Assembly: GCA_015655975.1 (NCBI GenBank)
Contig: DVEP01000022.1
Location: 1-17,116 of the forward strand
DNA length: 17,116 nucleotides
Reading direction: 5' to 3'
Source of the DNA: Eubacterium sp.
GTDB taxonomy: Bacteria; Bacillota; Clostridia; Oscillospirales; Acutalibacteraceae
The notes beneath the pieces are model-generated. The model saw only the letters and a list, made by a program, of their open reading frames with translations, was not told the DNA's origin and ran no database searches. Positions 7,379 through 14,101 of the stretch are shown here, piece after piece. The first letter of the stretch is position 1, and each line of letters starts with the position of its first letter. The position numbers and the translations under genes were made by a program.

Positions 7379-7476
7379 GGCGCAAGTTCCGTATCGTTCA
7401 AAATTACTTTTGTTAATTGCCTATGTCAAAAGTAATTTCTCGCTCACTCCGCTGCGCCTCCTCTCAAAAACTGCCG
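7379..7476. repeat. interspersed repeat, copy 2
   Basis: Second copy of the unit at 7230-7326, same orientation, 149-150 bases downstream, with 52 bases of non-repeated sequence between. Differences are small: AATCCC versus AATTGCC in the loop, CGCTCGCTCCACTG versus CGCTCACTCCGCTG near the end. It stops 15 bases before the terminator of the tRNA-Arg gene. Confidence 0.85.
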
Positions 7477-7483
7477 AAAGCAC

Positions 7484-7524
7484 AAAAAAATAAAACCACA
7501 CAAACAAAAGTCTGTGTGGTTTTA
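7484..7524 (-). terminator. terminator of tRNA-Arg
   Basis: TAAAACCACACA (7491-7502) pairs with TGTGTGGTTTTA (7513-7524), a 12-bp stem. On the minus strand it is followed by seven T (7490-7484), directly downstream of the tRNA 3' end. Confidence 0.9.
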
Positions 7525-7525
7525 T

Positions 7526-7602
7526 TGGCGCGCTGTGAGGGACTCGAACCCCCGACCTACTGGTTCGTAGCCAGTCACTCTATCCAGCTGAGCTAACAGC
7601 GC
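7526..7602 (-). tRNA. tRNA-Arg (anticodon ACG)
   Basis: Read on the minus strand, GCGCTGT (acceptor 5' side, ending at 7602) pairs with ACAGCGC; the D arm is GCTC..GAGT-like, the anticodon stem ACTGG/CCAGT encloses loop CTACGAA with anticodon ACG, and the T loop is GGTTCGAGTCC. Discriminator G is followed by an encoded CCA (7528-7526). The A34 is expected to be converted to inosine to read CGU/CGC/CGA codons. A promoter (7633-7661) and terminator (7484-7524) flank it, so it is a single-tRNA transcript. Confidence 0.96.
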
Positions 7603-7632
7603 AAGTAGGTCTGTTTCTTTTTCGACTACAAC

Positions 7633-7661
7633 AATATAACACATTTTGTTTTAAAATGCAA
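7633..7661 (-). promoter_or_regulatory. promoter of tRNA-Arg
   Basis: Minus strand TTGCAT (7661-7656), 17-base spacer, TATATT (7638-7633), with the tRNA beginning at 7602, about 30 bases downstream. Confidence 0.65.
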
Positions 7662-7766
7662 GTGTAAATTTTTATAATCGCATATTAATTACTTTAATGA
7701 ATTATGTTTTATCGGAAAATTGTTCTAAATCATTAAAAATCACGGTAAAGCCGTTGAAAATTAAGC

Positions 7767-7809
7767 AAAAAGAAAGCAACATCCCTTTAGTAACTGTTGC
7801 TTTCTTTTT
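7767..7809 (-). terminator. terminator of the zinc-ribbon / C_GCAxxG operon
   Basis: AAAAAGAAAGCAAC (7767-7780) pairs with GTTGCTTTCTTTTT (7796-7809), a 14-bp stem with a 15-base loop. On the minus strand the stem itself ends in CTTTCTTTTTG, giving the U-rich tail. It begins 10 bases after the stop at 7820. Confidence 0.8.
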
Positions 7810-7819
7810 CAAAACTGTA

Positions 7820-8287
7820 TCATTTAATTTTTTTAATTGGGTTTTGCTCAATATATTCGTCCAAAATTTTTGCCGCCATTCCCGCAAGTTCTGCGCATGG
7901 TCTTTTTTTGTAGTATTCTGCTGTTCTTTCAGACGGCGCGGGCGAGTCCGCACCTTTAATATCAAGTCCCAAAAGTTCACGACAGATAATTGAGCCGTTT
8001 TCAGCTTTGTAAATATTTGCAAGGTGTTGAATACGCTCGTAGTGGGCTTTTTTTGCCTGAGGGTCGCTTTCGCAGTTTTCTCCGTAAAGAATATTTGCAA
8101 CCATAACCATTCCGCTGACTGCTCCGCAGACTTCACGCAGTCTGCCGATGCCTCCGCCGAATCCCGACGCTAAAGTTGCCGCACTTTTTTCGTCCATATT
8201 TATTAAATCGGCAAATGCACAAACAACAGACTGTGAACAGTTGTAGCCCGATTTAAAATATGCTATTGCTTTTTCCTGCCTTGTCAT
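7820..8287 (-). CDS. C_GCAxxG_C_C family cysteine protein
   Basis: A 155-residue soluble protein of the C_GCAxxG_C_C group, widespread in anaerobes and thought to bind a metal or take part in redox chemistry; the exact role is not established. Visible marks: YNCSQSV with Cys17, GFGGGIGRLREVCGAVSGMV (42-61) containing the family Cys54-Gly-Ala-x-x-Gly, Cys102 (IICRELLG) and Cys131 (RPCAELAG). Cys23 and Cys72 are extra. The length is typical for the family. ATG 8287 overlaps the TGA of the zinc-ribbon gene as TGATG, so translation is coupled. No transmembrane segment. Confidence 0.88.
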   Translation of the reverse strand: MTRQEKAIAYFKSGYNCSQSVVCAFADLINMDEKSAATLASGFGGGIGRLREVCGAVSGMVMVANILYGENCESDPQAKKAHYERIQHLANIYKAENGSIICRELLGLDIKGADSPAPSERTAEYYKKRPCAELAGMAAKILDEYIEQNPIKKIK

Positions 8288-8889
8288 CAGTCGTCTTGCC
8301 CCTCGTTGCCGTCGATATTTCCGCTTCCGTTGTTTCCGTCGCCGTTATTTTCATTTCCGCCGTTTTCATTGTTTCCGCCGCCGTTGTTTTCGTTTTCGTT
8401 GTTTTCATTTTCGCCGTTTCCGTTGTTTCCGCCACCATTGTTTTCTTCACGCTTTGTCGTGGTTGTAGTGGTTGTTGTAGTCGGTTTTGCTGTGGTTGAC
8501 TCTGTCGTTTCTTCTGTTGTAGTTTCCTTCTTCGTAGTTGTTTTTTTAGGCTTTGAGTATTCGTAGCCGTCGTCTTCCGTTTCGGAAACCGTTTGCGACT
8601 GAGTCGGCGGTGCAGTTGGTTCTTCGCCTGAATTTTTTACTGCGAAAACTATAACGGCAACAGCGACTGCAACAACGAGAACTGCCGCAACGCATGTAAT
8701 GATGATATTTCTTTTCTTGACTGCCGCTGCTTTATCTTCATCGCTCGTGTCAATTTGCGAAATTTTTTGTTCAAGTTCCTGTTCGGGTGTGGTTTGAGCA
8801 ATGTCTTCTTCGTCGTACAGCGGAGAACCGCAATTTTGACAGATATAAAGACCCTCGCTGTTTTCAAAGCCGCAATTTTTGCATCTCAT
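8287..8889 (-). CDS. zinc-ribbon, single-pass membrane protein with low-complexity tail
   Basis: A 200-residue protein of unknown function. Residues 3-20 form a zinc-ribbon (Cys3-x2-Cys6 and Cys17-x2-Cys20). A polar acidic stretch (25-56) leads to a basic patch and one transmembrane helix (about 61-84). Outside follow a Thr/Lys/Glu-rich segment (116-146, including nine consecutive Thr) and an Asn/Gly/Glu-rich tail (149-198). By topology the ribbon is cytoplasmic and the repeat tail extracellular, perhaps wall-spanning. The tail DNA is near-repetitive GGAAAC/GAAAAC units, which may slip. ATG 8889 has AGAGGATG upstream. It is first in a coupled pair with the C_GCAxxG protein. Similar 'zinc_ribbon_2 + TM + disordered' proteins are common in Clostridia; no enzymatic domain is visible. 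Confidence 0.75.
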   Translation of the reverse strand: MRCKNCGFENSEGLYICQNCGSPLYDEEDIAQTTPEQELEQKISQIDTSDEDKAAAVKKRNIIITCVAAVLVVAVAVAVIVFAVKNSGEEPTAPPTQSQTVSETEDDGYEYSKPKKTTTKKETTTEETTESTTAKPTTTTTTTTTKREENNGGGNNGNGENENNENENNGGGNNENGGNENNGDGNNGSGNIDGNEGQDD

Positions 8890-8904
8890 AAAAGCACATC
8901 CTCT

Positions 8905-8924
8905 TAAAATAATTAATTATTTTA
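8905..8924. repeat. 20-bp perfect AT palindrome upstream of the zinc-ribbon gene
   Basis: TAAAATAATTAATTATTTTA reads the same on both strands, 16 bases before the ATG at 8889. It might be an operator, but a fully A/T palindrome in this AT-rich genome can arise by chance. The minus-strand TTGTTT - 17 - TAATTA here could be the operon promoter. Confidence 0.4.
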
Positions 8925-9065
8925 CCAAGTAATATAAAACAATAATAAATACGAGATTTATACTGCTTGCCATTGCAGTTTATCATAATTTTGAGAAAAA
9001 AACAAGAAAGTGTGTAAATTTTATACAGAAAATTAAATATTGTTGATGAAATTTTTAATAAACTA

Positions 9066-9094
9066 TTGACTTTTTGCTCATTTTATAATAAATT
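9066..9094 (+). promoter_or_regulatory. possible promoter of the 9151 lipoprotein gene
   Basis: TTGACT at 9066-9071 with TAAATT at 9089-9094 (17-base spacer). A better-looking TATAAT at 9084-9089 has only a 12-base spacer. Something must drive this gene here, but the exact hexamers are uncertain. Confidence 0.45.
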
Positions 9095-9150
9095 TAATAT
9101 GTGGCGTAATTACGCATACCTAAAATTTGGGCGAAAGGGGATACCCACTA

Positions 9151-10113
9151 ATGAAAAAATCATCAATCAAAAAACTTGTAGCGGTTGTTCTTGCACTTAC
9201 AATAGTGTTGTGTTTTGCAGGTTGTGCAAAAATAAACTATGTTACAAACGGAACAATCAAAGCTATTAAGGAAGTAAAAGACGGCTCTTGGGAAAAGGGC
9301 GGTGCAGCAGGTCAAGCTCAAGGCGAAGCTCAAGGTGAAGGCTCAGCAGCAGGCGAAAGCGTTCAAATTGACGCATTCAAAGAGGGCACATACGGTGGAG
9401 TTGAATTCAAAACTGTAGAAGATATAGTTAAGTACTATGTTGCAGCTTACGACAAAACAAAAGCTAAAACAGCTACATACTCAACACCTGACGGTTCTCA
9501 GACTTGGTACGAAATGCTCGGCGAAGAAAAACTTCAGGTAGGCGAAATCTTAATTGAAGGTAAAAGCAACAGCATTATTGACGGCTTGGTACCGGGTATT
9601 GTAGGCGGTCTTTTCGCAGCAGCTCCGCAACCGCTTCCACCTGCAGATACAAGAGACCCTGCAGCTGACACATTCAAAACAAGCTCGCTCACAGCAGAAG
9701 ATGTATTGGCAGCAAATGTAAAAGATAACGGCGACGGCACTATCACAATTCAAATTCAGCCTAAAGCTGTAAATATGAGTTCTAAGGGTGCAGACGCACA
9801 GGGCAGATTCTTCAACACACTCGGCGATATCGGTCCTACAGTTGAAAGCATTTCTGTTCTTACATGGGCTTCAGGCACAACAGAAGAAAACTGTAAAGTA
9901 GAATATGCAAACGGTGTTGGTACAATCACAATCGACACTGCTTCAGGCGAAATCGTAAAAGCAGACTACCATATGCTTGCAGATGTAACTGTTCAGCACG
10001 CAAATGTTGCAGTTATTAAAGATAAGTCTGCAACACTTAAAATCACATACGATTTGACTTTCCCTGTTTCAGATGAATTCCTTAAAGAGTCTGTAAAGGC
10101 AACAAGAGGTTAA
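9151..10113 (+). CDS. lipoprotein of unknown function
   Basis: 320 residues. The N-terminus MKKSSIKKLVAVVLALTIVL (1-20) followed by CFAGC is a clear type II signal peptide with acylated Cys25, placing the protein on the outer face of the membrane. A Gly/Ala/Gln/Glu linker (48-70) precedes a domain starting FKTVEDIVKYYVAAY (87-101), with a Pro/Ala-rich segment (IVGGLFAAAPQPLPPADTRD) in the middle and a beta-rich C-terminal half. I cannot assign a family; a LolA-like or small-ligand-binding beta fold is possible. An in-frame TTG at 9127 would add eight residues, but AAAGGGG lies 10 bases before ATG 9151, so I use 9151. Codon choice is strikingly uniform (GCA, ACA, GTT, CTT, GAA), unlike neighbours and suggestive of high expression. 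Own terminator at 10134. Confidence 0.78.
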   Translation: MKKSSIKKLVAVVLALTIVLCFAGCAKINYVTNGTIKAIKEVKDGSWEKGGAAGQAQGEAQGEGSAAGESVQIDAFKEGTYGGVEFKTVEDIVKYYVAAYDKTKAKTATYSTPDGSQTWYEMLGEEKLQVGEILIEGKSNSIIDGLVPGIVGGLFAAAPQPLPPADTRDPAADTFKTSSLTAEDVLAANVKDNGDGTITIQIQPKAVNMSSKGADAQGRFFNTLGDIGPTVESISVLTWASGTTEENCKVEYANGVGTITIDTASGEIVKADYHMLADVTVQHANVAVIKDKSATLKITYDLTFPVSDEFLKESVKATRG

Positions 10114-10133
10114 TCTAAAGTTTGAGATTGATT

Positions 10134-10160
10134 AACGGGCAGATTTTCTGCCCGTTTTTT
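10134..10160 (+). terminator. terminator of the 9151 lipoprotein gene
   Basis: AACGGGCAGA (10134-10143) pairs with TCTGCCCGTT (10147-10156) around a three-base loop, with T6 at 10155-10160; 20 bases after the stop codon. Confidence 0.92.
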
Positions 10161-10260
10161 CTGTGTTTAAATGACTGAACAGCGCATAAATAAATCTATG
10201 TTTAATTGCCTGTTTACATTAATATGATTTGTATCGGTCAAATAGTAATTATAAAAAGCA

Positions 10261-10297
10261 AAAAAACCGCTGAAATTTTAAATTTCAGCGGTTTTTT
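10261..10297. terminator. bidirectional terminator
   Basis: 18-base arms (AAAAAACCGCTGAAATTT at 10261-10278 and its exact complement at 10280-10297) with one base between, A6 at one end and T6 at the other. It ends the minus-strand transcript of the carbonic anhydrase-like gene (stop at 10308) and backs up the plus-strand terminator at 10134. Confidence 0.9.
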
Positions 10298-10307
10298 GTT
10301 TCAATCT

Positions 10308-10814
10308 TTAAAGACTTTTATATTCACGGGACTTTTCATAGTAGTTTTTTGCCGAAAGTTCGAGCATTTTTGCCTCTTTCTCTCCAAGTGTTTTTACAAC
10401 TTTTGCCGGTACTCCCATAGCGAGAGAGTTGTTTGGAATGACGCAGTTTTCTGTAACGAGCGCGCCTGCTGCAATCAAACAGTTTTCGCCGATTTTTGCG
10501 CCGTTCAAAATGGTTGCGTTCATACCGATGAGCGTATTGTTTCCTATTTCAGCGCCGTGAATGACTGCATTGTGGCCTATTGTAACACAGTCTTTGATAT
10601 TTACTTCAAAATTTTCATCGGTGTGAACAGTTACATTGTCTTGAATATTTGTGTATTCACCTATTGAAATCTTGTCGCTGTCGCCGCGTACTACTGCACC
10701 GAACCAAACGCTTGAGCCTTTGCCGAGTGTAACATTGCCTATGACTGTTGCATTTTGAGCTATGAATGTATCGCTGTCTATTTTAGGTAAAAATTCTTTG
10801 TACTTTAAAATCAT
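10308..10814 (-). CDS. gamma-class carbonic anhydrase-like protein (YrdA/PaaY group)
   Basis: Left-handed beta-helix protein of 168 residues, trimeric in the family, with a metal site between subunits. The hexapeptide repeats run from about residue 18 to 135 (NATVIG, GSSVWFGAVVRGD, ISIGEYTNIQDNVTVH, VTIGHNAVIHG, TLIGMNATILNGA, CLIAAGALV). The three metal-ligand histidines of gamma carbonic anhydrase are present as His64, His81 and His86, with Arg43, Asp45, Gln58 and Asp59 also in place. The acidic loop carrying the proton-shuttle Glu of the archaeal Cam enzyme is absent, as in most YrdA-like members, so carbonic anhydrase activity is not assured. A C-terminal helix (143-168) follows. ATG 10814 overlaps the TGA of the patatin gene as ATGA, giving coupled translation. 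Confidence 0.92.
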   Translation of the reverse strand: MILKYKEFLPKIDSDTFIAQNATVIGNVTLGKGSSVWFGAVVRGDSDKISIGEYTNIQDNVTVHTDENFEVNIKDCVTIGHNAVIHGAEIGNNTLIGMNATILNGAKIGENCLIAAGALVTENCVIPNNSLAMGVPAKVVKTLGEKEAKMLELSAKNYYEKSREYKSL

Positions 10815-11662
10815 TTTAAAAATTCCTTTATTTCGTTAATGTTTTTTTCAGCTATTGAATAGCCGTCCTGATAAATGTCGTTTAAAATGTCTTTGTTCTT
10901 TTCAAGCGTAGAACAGTGCAGGGGGTGAGACGGGCGCACAACATATGCCCTGCCTTCTTTTTCCAACTCTTTGACATATTCAAGTTGACTGTTGTACATA
11001 TTGTGCCTGTTTAAAATAGCGTCGGCAAGTTTTGGGTACTTTTTGTATTTTTTTCTCAAAATCGGCGCAATTTTGTCCATAGACTTTTTAATGTAGTTTA
11101 CATCTTGAGTTAATACAACTACTATTTTTTCGCAGTTGTCGTCAAGAGCTTTTTTTGCAGGTATAGAGTCGGCAATACCGCCGTCAAAATAGAGTTTCCC
11201 GTTTATTTCGGTACCTTTTGTGGCAATCGGCAGTGAACACGAGGCACGAAGTTCGATACAACCGCGCTTGTGCACATCAGGAACGGTAAGGTATTCTGCC
11301 TGACCTGTTTCGGCGCTTGTAACAACGCTTACAAAGTGACAGTTTGCATTGTCGAAAATTTCTTGGTTAATAGGCATCAAATCATAGGATAGTTCGTCAA
11401 AAATCCAGTCGTAGTTGAGATATTCTCCCTTTAGCAAAAAGTTTTCAACACTCATATAGCGTTTGTCGTTGACATACTTCAGCGTAATATCTATCTGTCG
11501 GCGATAACTTTTAGAAATGTATGAAACGGCATTGCAGGTGCCTGCCGATACACCGATTATATACGGGAACTCGATTTTGTTGTCTAAAAAACAGTCCAAA
11601 ACACCGCTTGTAAAAACAGCGCGTGTTCCGCCACCCTCTAAAACAAGGCCATTTTTGTACAT
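10811..11662 (-). CDS. patatin-like phospholipase (YjjU/RssA-like)
   Basis: Predicted serine acyl hydrolase of 283 residues, acting on lipid ester bonds at the inner face of the membrane. The patatin elements are all present: oxyanion loop GGGTR (10-14), nucleophile elbow GVSAG with Ser39 (37-41), and the catalytic Asp160 in DGG (160-162), which form the Ser-Asp dyad. ELRASCSLPIAT (137-148) is also typical of the family before the Asp. The C-terminal part (200-283) is helical and charged. No signal peptide. ATG 11662 has GAGGTG just upstream. It follows the small membrane protein gene with a hairpin between and overlaps the carbonic anhydrase-like gene by 4 bases; promoter is probably the one at 12037-12065. 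Confidence 0.92.
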   Translation of the reverse strand: MYKNGLVLEGGGTRAVFTSGVLDCFLDNKIEFPYIIGVSAGTCNAVSYISKSYRRQIDITLKYVNDKRYMSVENFLLKGEYLNYDWIFDELSYDLMPINQEIFDNANCHFVSVVTSAETGQAEYLTVPDVHKRGCIELRASCSLPIATKGTEINGKLYFDGGIADSIPAKKALDDNCEKIVVVLTQDVNYIKKSMDKIAPILRKKYKKYPKLADAILNRHNMYNSQLEYVKELEKEGRAYVVRPSHPLHCSTLEKNKDILNDIYQDGYSIAEKNINEIKEFLK

Positions 11663-11690
11663 ATTTTCACCTCAAAGTTCATAAATAAAT

Positions 11691-11719
11691 TAAAGAGTCA
11701 GAAAAACTCTGACTCTTTA
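11691..11719 (-). terminator. hairpin between the 91-residue protein gene and the patatin gene
   Basis: TAAAGAGTCAGA (11691-11702) pairs with TCTGACTCTTTA (11708-11719) around a five-base loop. On the minus strand it is followed by a mixed TAATTTATTTATG tract rather than a clean U-run, so it may be a partial terminator letting some transcription pass into the patatin gene. Confidence 0.6.
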
Positions 11720-11724
11720 GATGC

Positions 11725-12000
11725 TTATTTTGCAGCTTTTTTAGTTGACTTTTTTTTAGCGTCTTCTTTTTTTGGCTTTTCAGCAGGTTTTTCTTCAGCT
11801 TTTGCTTCTTCAGGCTTTTCTTCGTTTTCGCACTCGATTACTTCGCAAAGGTCGTCGTCGCACTCGAAAAAGTCTGAGTCGTCAAAATACTGTACTTCTT
11901 TTTTAGGAAAAAGTTTTGTTACAGCGTAGTAAATTGCAGCCCCGATTGCTGCAAGAGCAACTATTGCCGCCAAAACTTTAGCGATTTTTTTGAAATTCAT
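11725..12000 (-). CDS. small membrane-anchored protein with acidic and Lys/Glu/Ala/Pro-rich tail
   Basis: 91 residues, no recognised family. One transmembrane segment near the N-terminus (about 8-31) is followed by an acidic patch with two cysteines (FDDSDFFECDDDLCEVIECE) and a repetitive KPEEAKAEEKPAEKPKKEDA tail ending in KKKSTKKAAK. Such tails are disordered and may touch the wall, nucleic acid or membrane. A TTG 24 bases upstream is in frame, but AGGGGGT sits 7 bases before ATG 12000, so I start there. A consensus promoter lies at 12037-12065. Downstream are a hairpin and the patatin gene on the same strand. Confidence 0.72.
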   Translation of the reverse strand: MNFKKIAKVLAAIVALAAIGAAIYYAVTKLFPKKEVQYFDDSDFFECDDDLCEVIECENEEKPEEAKAEEKPAEKPKKEDAKKKSTKKAAK

Positions 12001-12036
12001 TGATAAACCCCCTATGTATTTCAATAATATATAAAC

Positions 12037-12065
12037 ATTATATAATTACAAAATTATAAAGTCAA
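12037..12065 (-). promoter_or_regulatory. promoter of the small membrane protein / patatin / carbonic anhydrase unit
   Basis: Minus strand TTGACT (12065-12060), 17-base spacer, TATAAT (12042-12037). No equally good promoter is seen between the small gene and the patatin gene. Confidence 0.8.
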
Positions 12066-12148
12066 GTTAAAAGTGTAATGTTAATAATCTGATAATATTT
12101 ATTTTCGATATTATGCATGCAAGTATATTTTGCACTGTAGAACTTGTT

Positions 12149-13459
12149 TTAAATTAAGTTCAAATTTTCTTTTTTATTGTTTGAAATATTCAAAGTGAGC
12201 GCAACAGCAGAAGATAAAATTCTGGCAATTACAGTGCTGAGCCAAATCATTACTTGACTTGCATAGAATTGAGGCAAAGTCAACATTAATAACAACATTA
12301 AAATAGGCTCAATGAATGTAAGAATATATGAATATAAACTCTTTTCTGTTGCGTAAAAGTAAGATGTTGCAACACGATTTATTGCGACAAATGGTATTGA
12401 AATGAGAAAAATAGGCAAAATTTTTGCTATTTCAAGATTTACTTCATTAGATGCACCAAATAATACACCTATATCTCTTCTTGCAAAGTATAGTATCAGG
12501 CAACTTACTAAAGATAAAAATATTGCAAATGAATAGGCAACCTTTTTTAGACTTTTTAAACTGCGAAAGTTTTTTTCTCCATAATATTTGCTGAACAGTG
12601 GCTGACTTCCGTCGCCGATGCCTTGAAAAATTAAATACACAACAGAAACGATATACGAAATGCAGGAATATGTTGCAATCGCTTTTTCTCCGCCGTAAAA
12701 CATTGAGAAACGGTTAATTATTATCAGTGAAATATTAGGAACCATGGCAAGTCCGAAGGGAGCAATGCCTATTTTTATTATCGACTTTGTAACAAAAACT
12801 ATTTTGGAAAATTCAACTTTTAAAGTGAATTGTTTTTTCTTCAGCAGATAAAGTATAGCTGATAGCAAAGTTACTCCCTGACCGATAACTGTTGCAAGAC
12901 CGGCACCGAAAAGTCCGTATTCAAGTACCCAAACAAAAATATAGTCAAGAAATATATTTGTAAGAAAACCTAAAATCATGGAAAGCATGGCATAAATCGG
13001 TCCGCCATGGTTACGAATAAACGGTACAATTCCCGTTCCTACGGTTTGAAGTACCGTACCGACTATGATGATTTGAGTGTACTCTTTGCACAATTCAAGC
13101 AGGTTACCTTCGGCACCAAGAAAATGAAGAATAGGCTCCATAAAGATTAACAGCAAAACTGTTTGCAAAACGCTGAAAAAAGCAAGTAACCACATTGAAA
13201 ACGAAACAAAACTTTTGGCCATATCTTTTTTGTTCTCGGCTTTATAAATAGAGTAGTAAACTGCTCCGCCCATACCTATTCCGGTCCCGACTGCCTGTAA
13301 AAGTGCTGTTACAGGATATGCTATATTGATTGCTGATAACCCTGCGTCTCCAATACTATTTCCGATGAAGAAACCATCTACAATGGCATATATTCCTGAC
13401 AACACAAACGAAAAAACAGATGGAATGACAAATTTAAAGAAAGTTTTTTTACTTTTCAT
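12149..13459 (-). CDS. MATE family multidrug efflux transporter
   Basis: Cation-coupled antiporter of 436 residues with about twelve transmembrane segments, the expected size for the family. The N-terminal FKFVIPSVFSFVLSGIYAIV and IVDGFFIGNSIGDAGLSAIN match the MATE opening, and FLDYIFVWVLEYGLFGAGLA is the family's characteristic segment before the middle of the protein; the second half-repeat begins near IIKIGIAPFGLAMVPNISLI. Exported substrate unknown. A TTG nine codons upstream (13486) is in frame but has no ribosome site; ATG 13459 has AAGG six bases before it, so I use that. It overlaps the last 11 bases of the MarR gene in another frame, so the two are cotranscribed and probably coupled, making MarR its likely repressor. 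Confidence 0.93.
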   Translation of the reverse strand: MKSKKTFFKFVIPSVFSFVLSGIYAIVDGFFIGNSIGDAGLSAINIAYPVTALLQAVGTGIGMGGAVYYSIYKAENKKDMAKSFVSFSMWLLAFFSVLQTVLLLIFMEPILHFLGAEGNLLELCKEYTQIIIVGTVLQTVGTGIVPFIRNHGGPIYAMLSMILGFLTNIFLDYIFVWVLEYGLFGAGLATVIGQGVTLLSAILYLLKKKQFTLKVEFSKIVFVTKSIIKIGIAPFGLAMVPNISLIIINRFSMFYGGEKAIATYSCISYIVSVVYLIFQGIGDGSQPLFSKYYGEKNFRSLKSLKKVAYSFAIFLSLVSCLILYFARRDIGVLFGASNEVNLEIAKILPIFLISIPFVAINRVATSYFYATEKSLYSYILTFIEPILMLLLMLTLPQFYASQVMIWLSTVIARILSSAVALTLNISNNKKENLNLI

Positions 13460-13895
13460 TGCCGACCTTATTAAATTCTTTTTCAAAAAGTAAATTGAAT
13501 AGTTCCATTGTTTCTATTGTTTGTTCCAATCTTTCATCTCCTATTTGCTTGTTGATATTTTTTTCTGCATTAAGTAAAGGATAGATGAGTTTGTCAGCGT
13601 AAATTTTTCCTTCTGATGTCAAAAAGATGATTTTTTCACGGCCGTCTTTGGCACTTTTTTCAAAAGTAATTAAATTTTCGTTTTTTAGTTTTCTCACAAC
13701 GGTGTTTACTGTTTGCTTGAAAAGCCCGAAATTTTCTGAAATCTCTTTTTGAGTCGATTTTTCTCTAGTTTTGAGCGCATAAAGAACCATCATTTCAGGG
13801 TAACCGATTTTGTATTTGGCAGCCCATTTTGAGTATAGAGAAATTCCCTTTGTCCATAGAGAAAACAATTCGTCTATTTTTAATAATTCAGCCAT
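13449..13895 (-). CDS. MarR family transcriptional regulator
   Basis: 148-residue winged-helix repressor typical of the family in size. The DNA-binding part covers about residues 33-103: QKEISENFGLFKQTVNTVVR holds the HTH, and KDGREKIIFLTSEGK is the wing with the conserved Asp84-x-Arg86. Flanking helices (1-30 and 105-145) form the dimer interface. ATG 13895 has GGAGG with a 4-base spacer. Directly downstream, with overlap, lies the MATE exporter. The promoter's -10 box is embedded in a perfect palindrome, so it likely represses its own operon and is released by a ligand, perhaps an exported compound. The ligand is unknown. Confidence 0.94.
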   Translation of the reverse strand: MAELLKIDELFSLWTKGISLYSKWAAKYKIGYPEMMVLYALKTREKSTQKEISENFGLFKQTVNTVVRKLKNENLITFEKSAKDGREKIIFLTSEGKIYADKLIYPLLNAEKNINKQIGDERLEQTIETMELFNLLFEKEFNKVGNEK

Positions 13896-13923
13896 AGTTC
13901 CTCCATTTAGTACTATTTAGTTC

Positions 13924-13951
13924 TATAATAGTATTTATAAATACTATTATA
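13924..13951. promoter_or_regulatory. probable MarR operator (perfect 28-bp palindrome)
   Basis: Arms TATAATAGTATTTA / TAAATACTATTATA are perfectly symmetric. On the minus strand the first six bases are the -10 box of the marR-MATE promoter, and the palindrome covers the predicted start site, 29 bases before the marR ATG. A partial repeat of the half-site (AATAGTACTAAAT) lies just downstream, overlapping the leader. Confidence 0.8.
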
Positions 13952-13974
13952 TTTATTGAAAAATAATTTGTCAA
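13946..13974 (-). promoter_or_regulatory. promoter of the marR-MATE operon
   Basis: Minus strand TTGACA (13974-13969), 17-base spacer, TATAAT (13951-13946): a perfect SigA consensus. The -10 box is shared with the operator palindrome. Confidence 0.9.
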
Positions 13975-14001
13975 GAAACAAATTAAAAAATGTTTGAAAA
14001 T

Positions 14002-14032
14002 AAAAAAACAGTCAAGCAAAATGAATGACTGT
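14002..14032 (-). terminator. second terminator downstream of rpsT
   Basis: ACAGTCA (14008-14014) pairs with TGACTGT (14026-14032); minus strand followed by seven T (14008-14002). It lies about 70 bases past the first rpsT terminator and isolates the marR promoter from read-through. Confidence 0.7.
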
Positions 14033-14101
14033 AAATAAAATATGGTAAATGTTTTGTTCTGGAGAAATTTATTAACTTGGACAATGTGTCTGTAAAAACA
14101 G

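Noticed and set aside
7230..7476. CRISPR array
   Set aside because: Only two copies of a long 97-bp unit with inverted repeats and one 52-base spacer; no cas genes.
7182..7493. 103-residue plus-strand ORF through the repeats
   Set aside because: Its peptide simply repeats because the DNA repeats, it has no ribosome binding site, and it overlaps the GNAT promoter.
7702..8136. 144-residue minus-strand ORF overlapping the cysteine protein
   Set aside because: Out of frame with the conserved C_GCAxxG motifs, and its composition is not protein-like.
8306..8566. Repetitive plus-strand ORFs opposite the zinc-ribbon gene
   Set aside because: Antisense translation of the low-complexity tail; no start signal.
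14033..14101. Small RNA between the two rpsT terminators
   Set aside because: No promoter seen; tandem terminators explain the layout.
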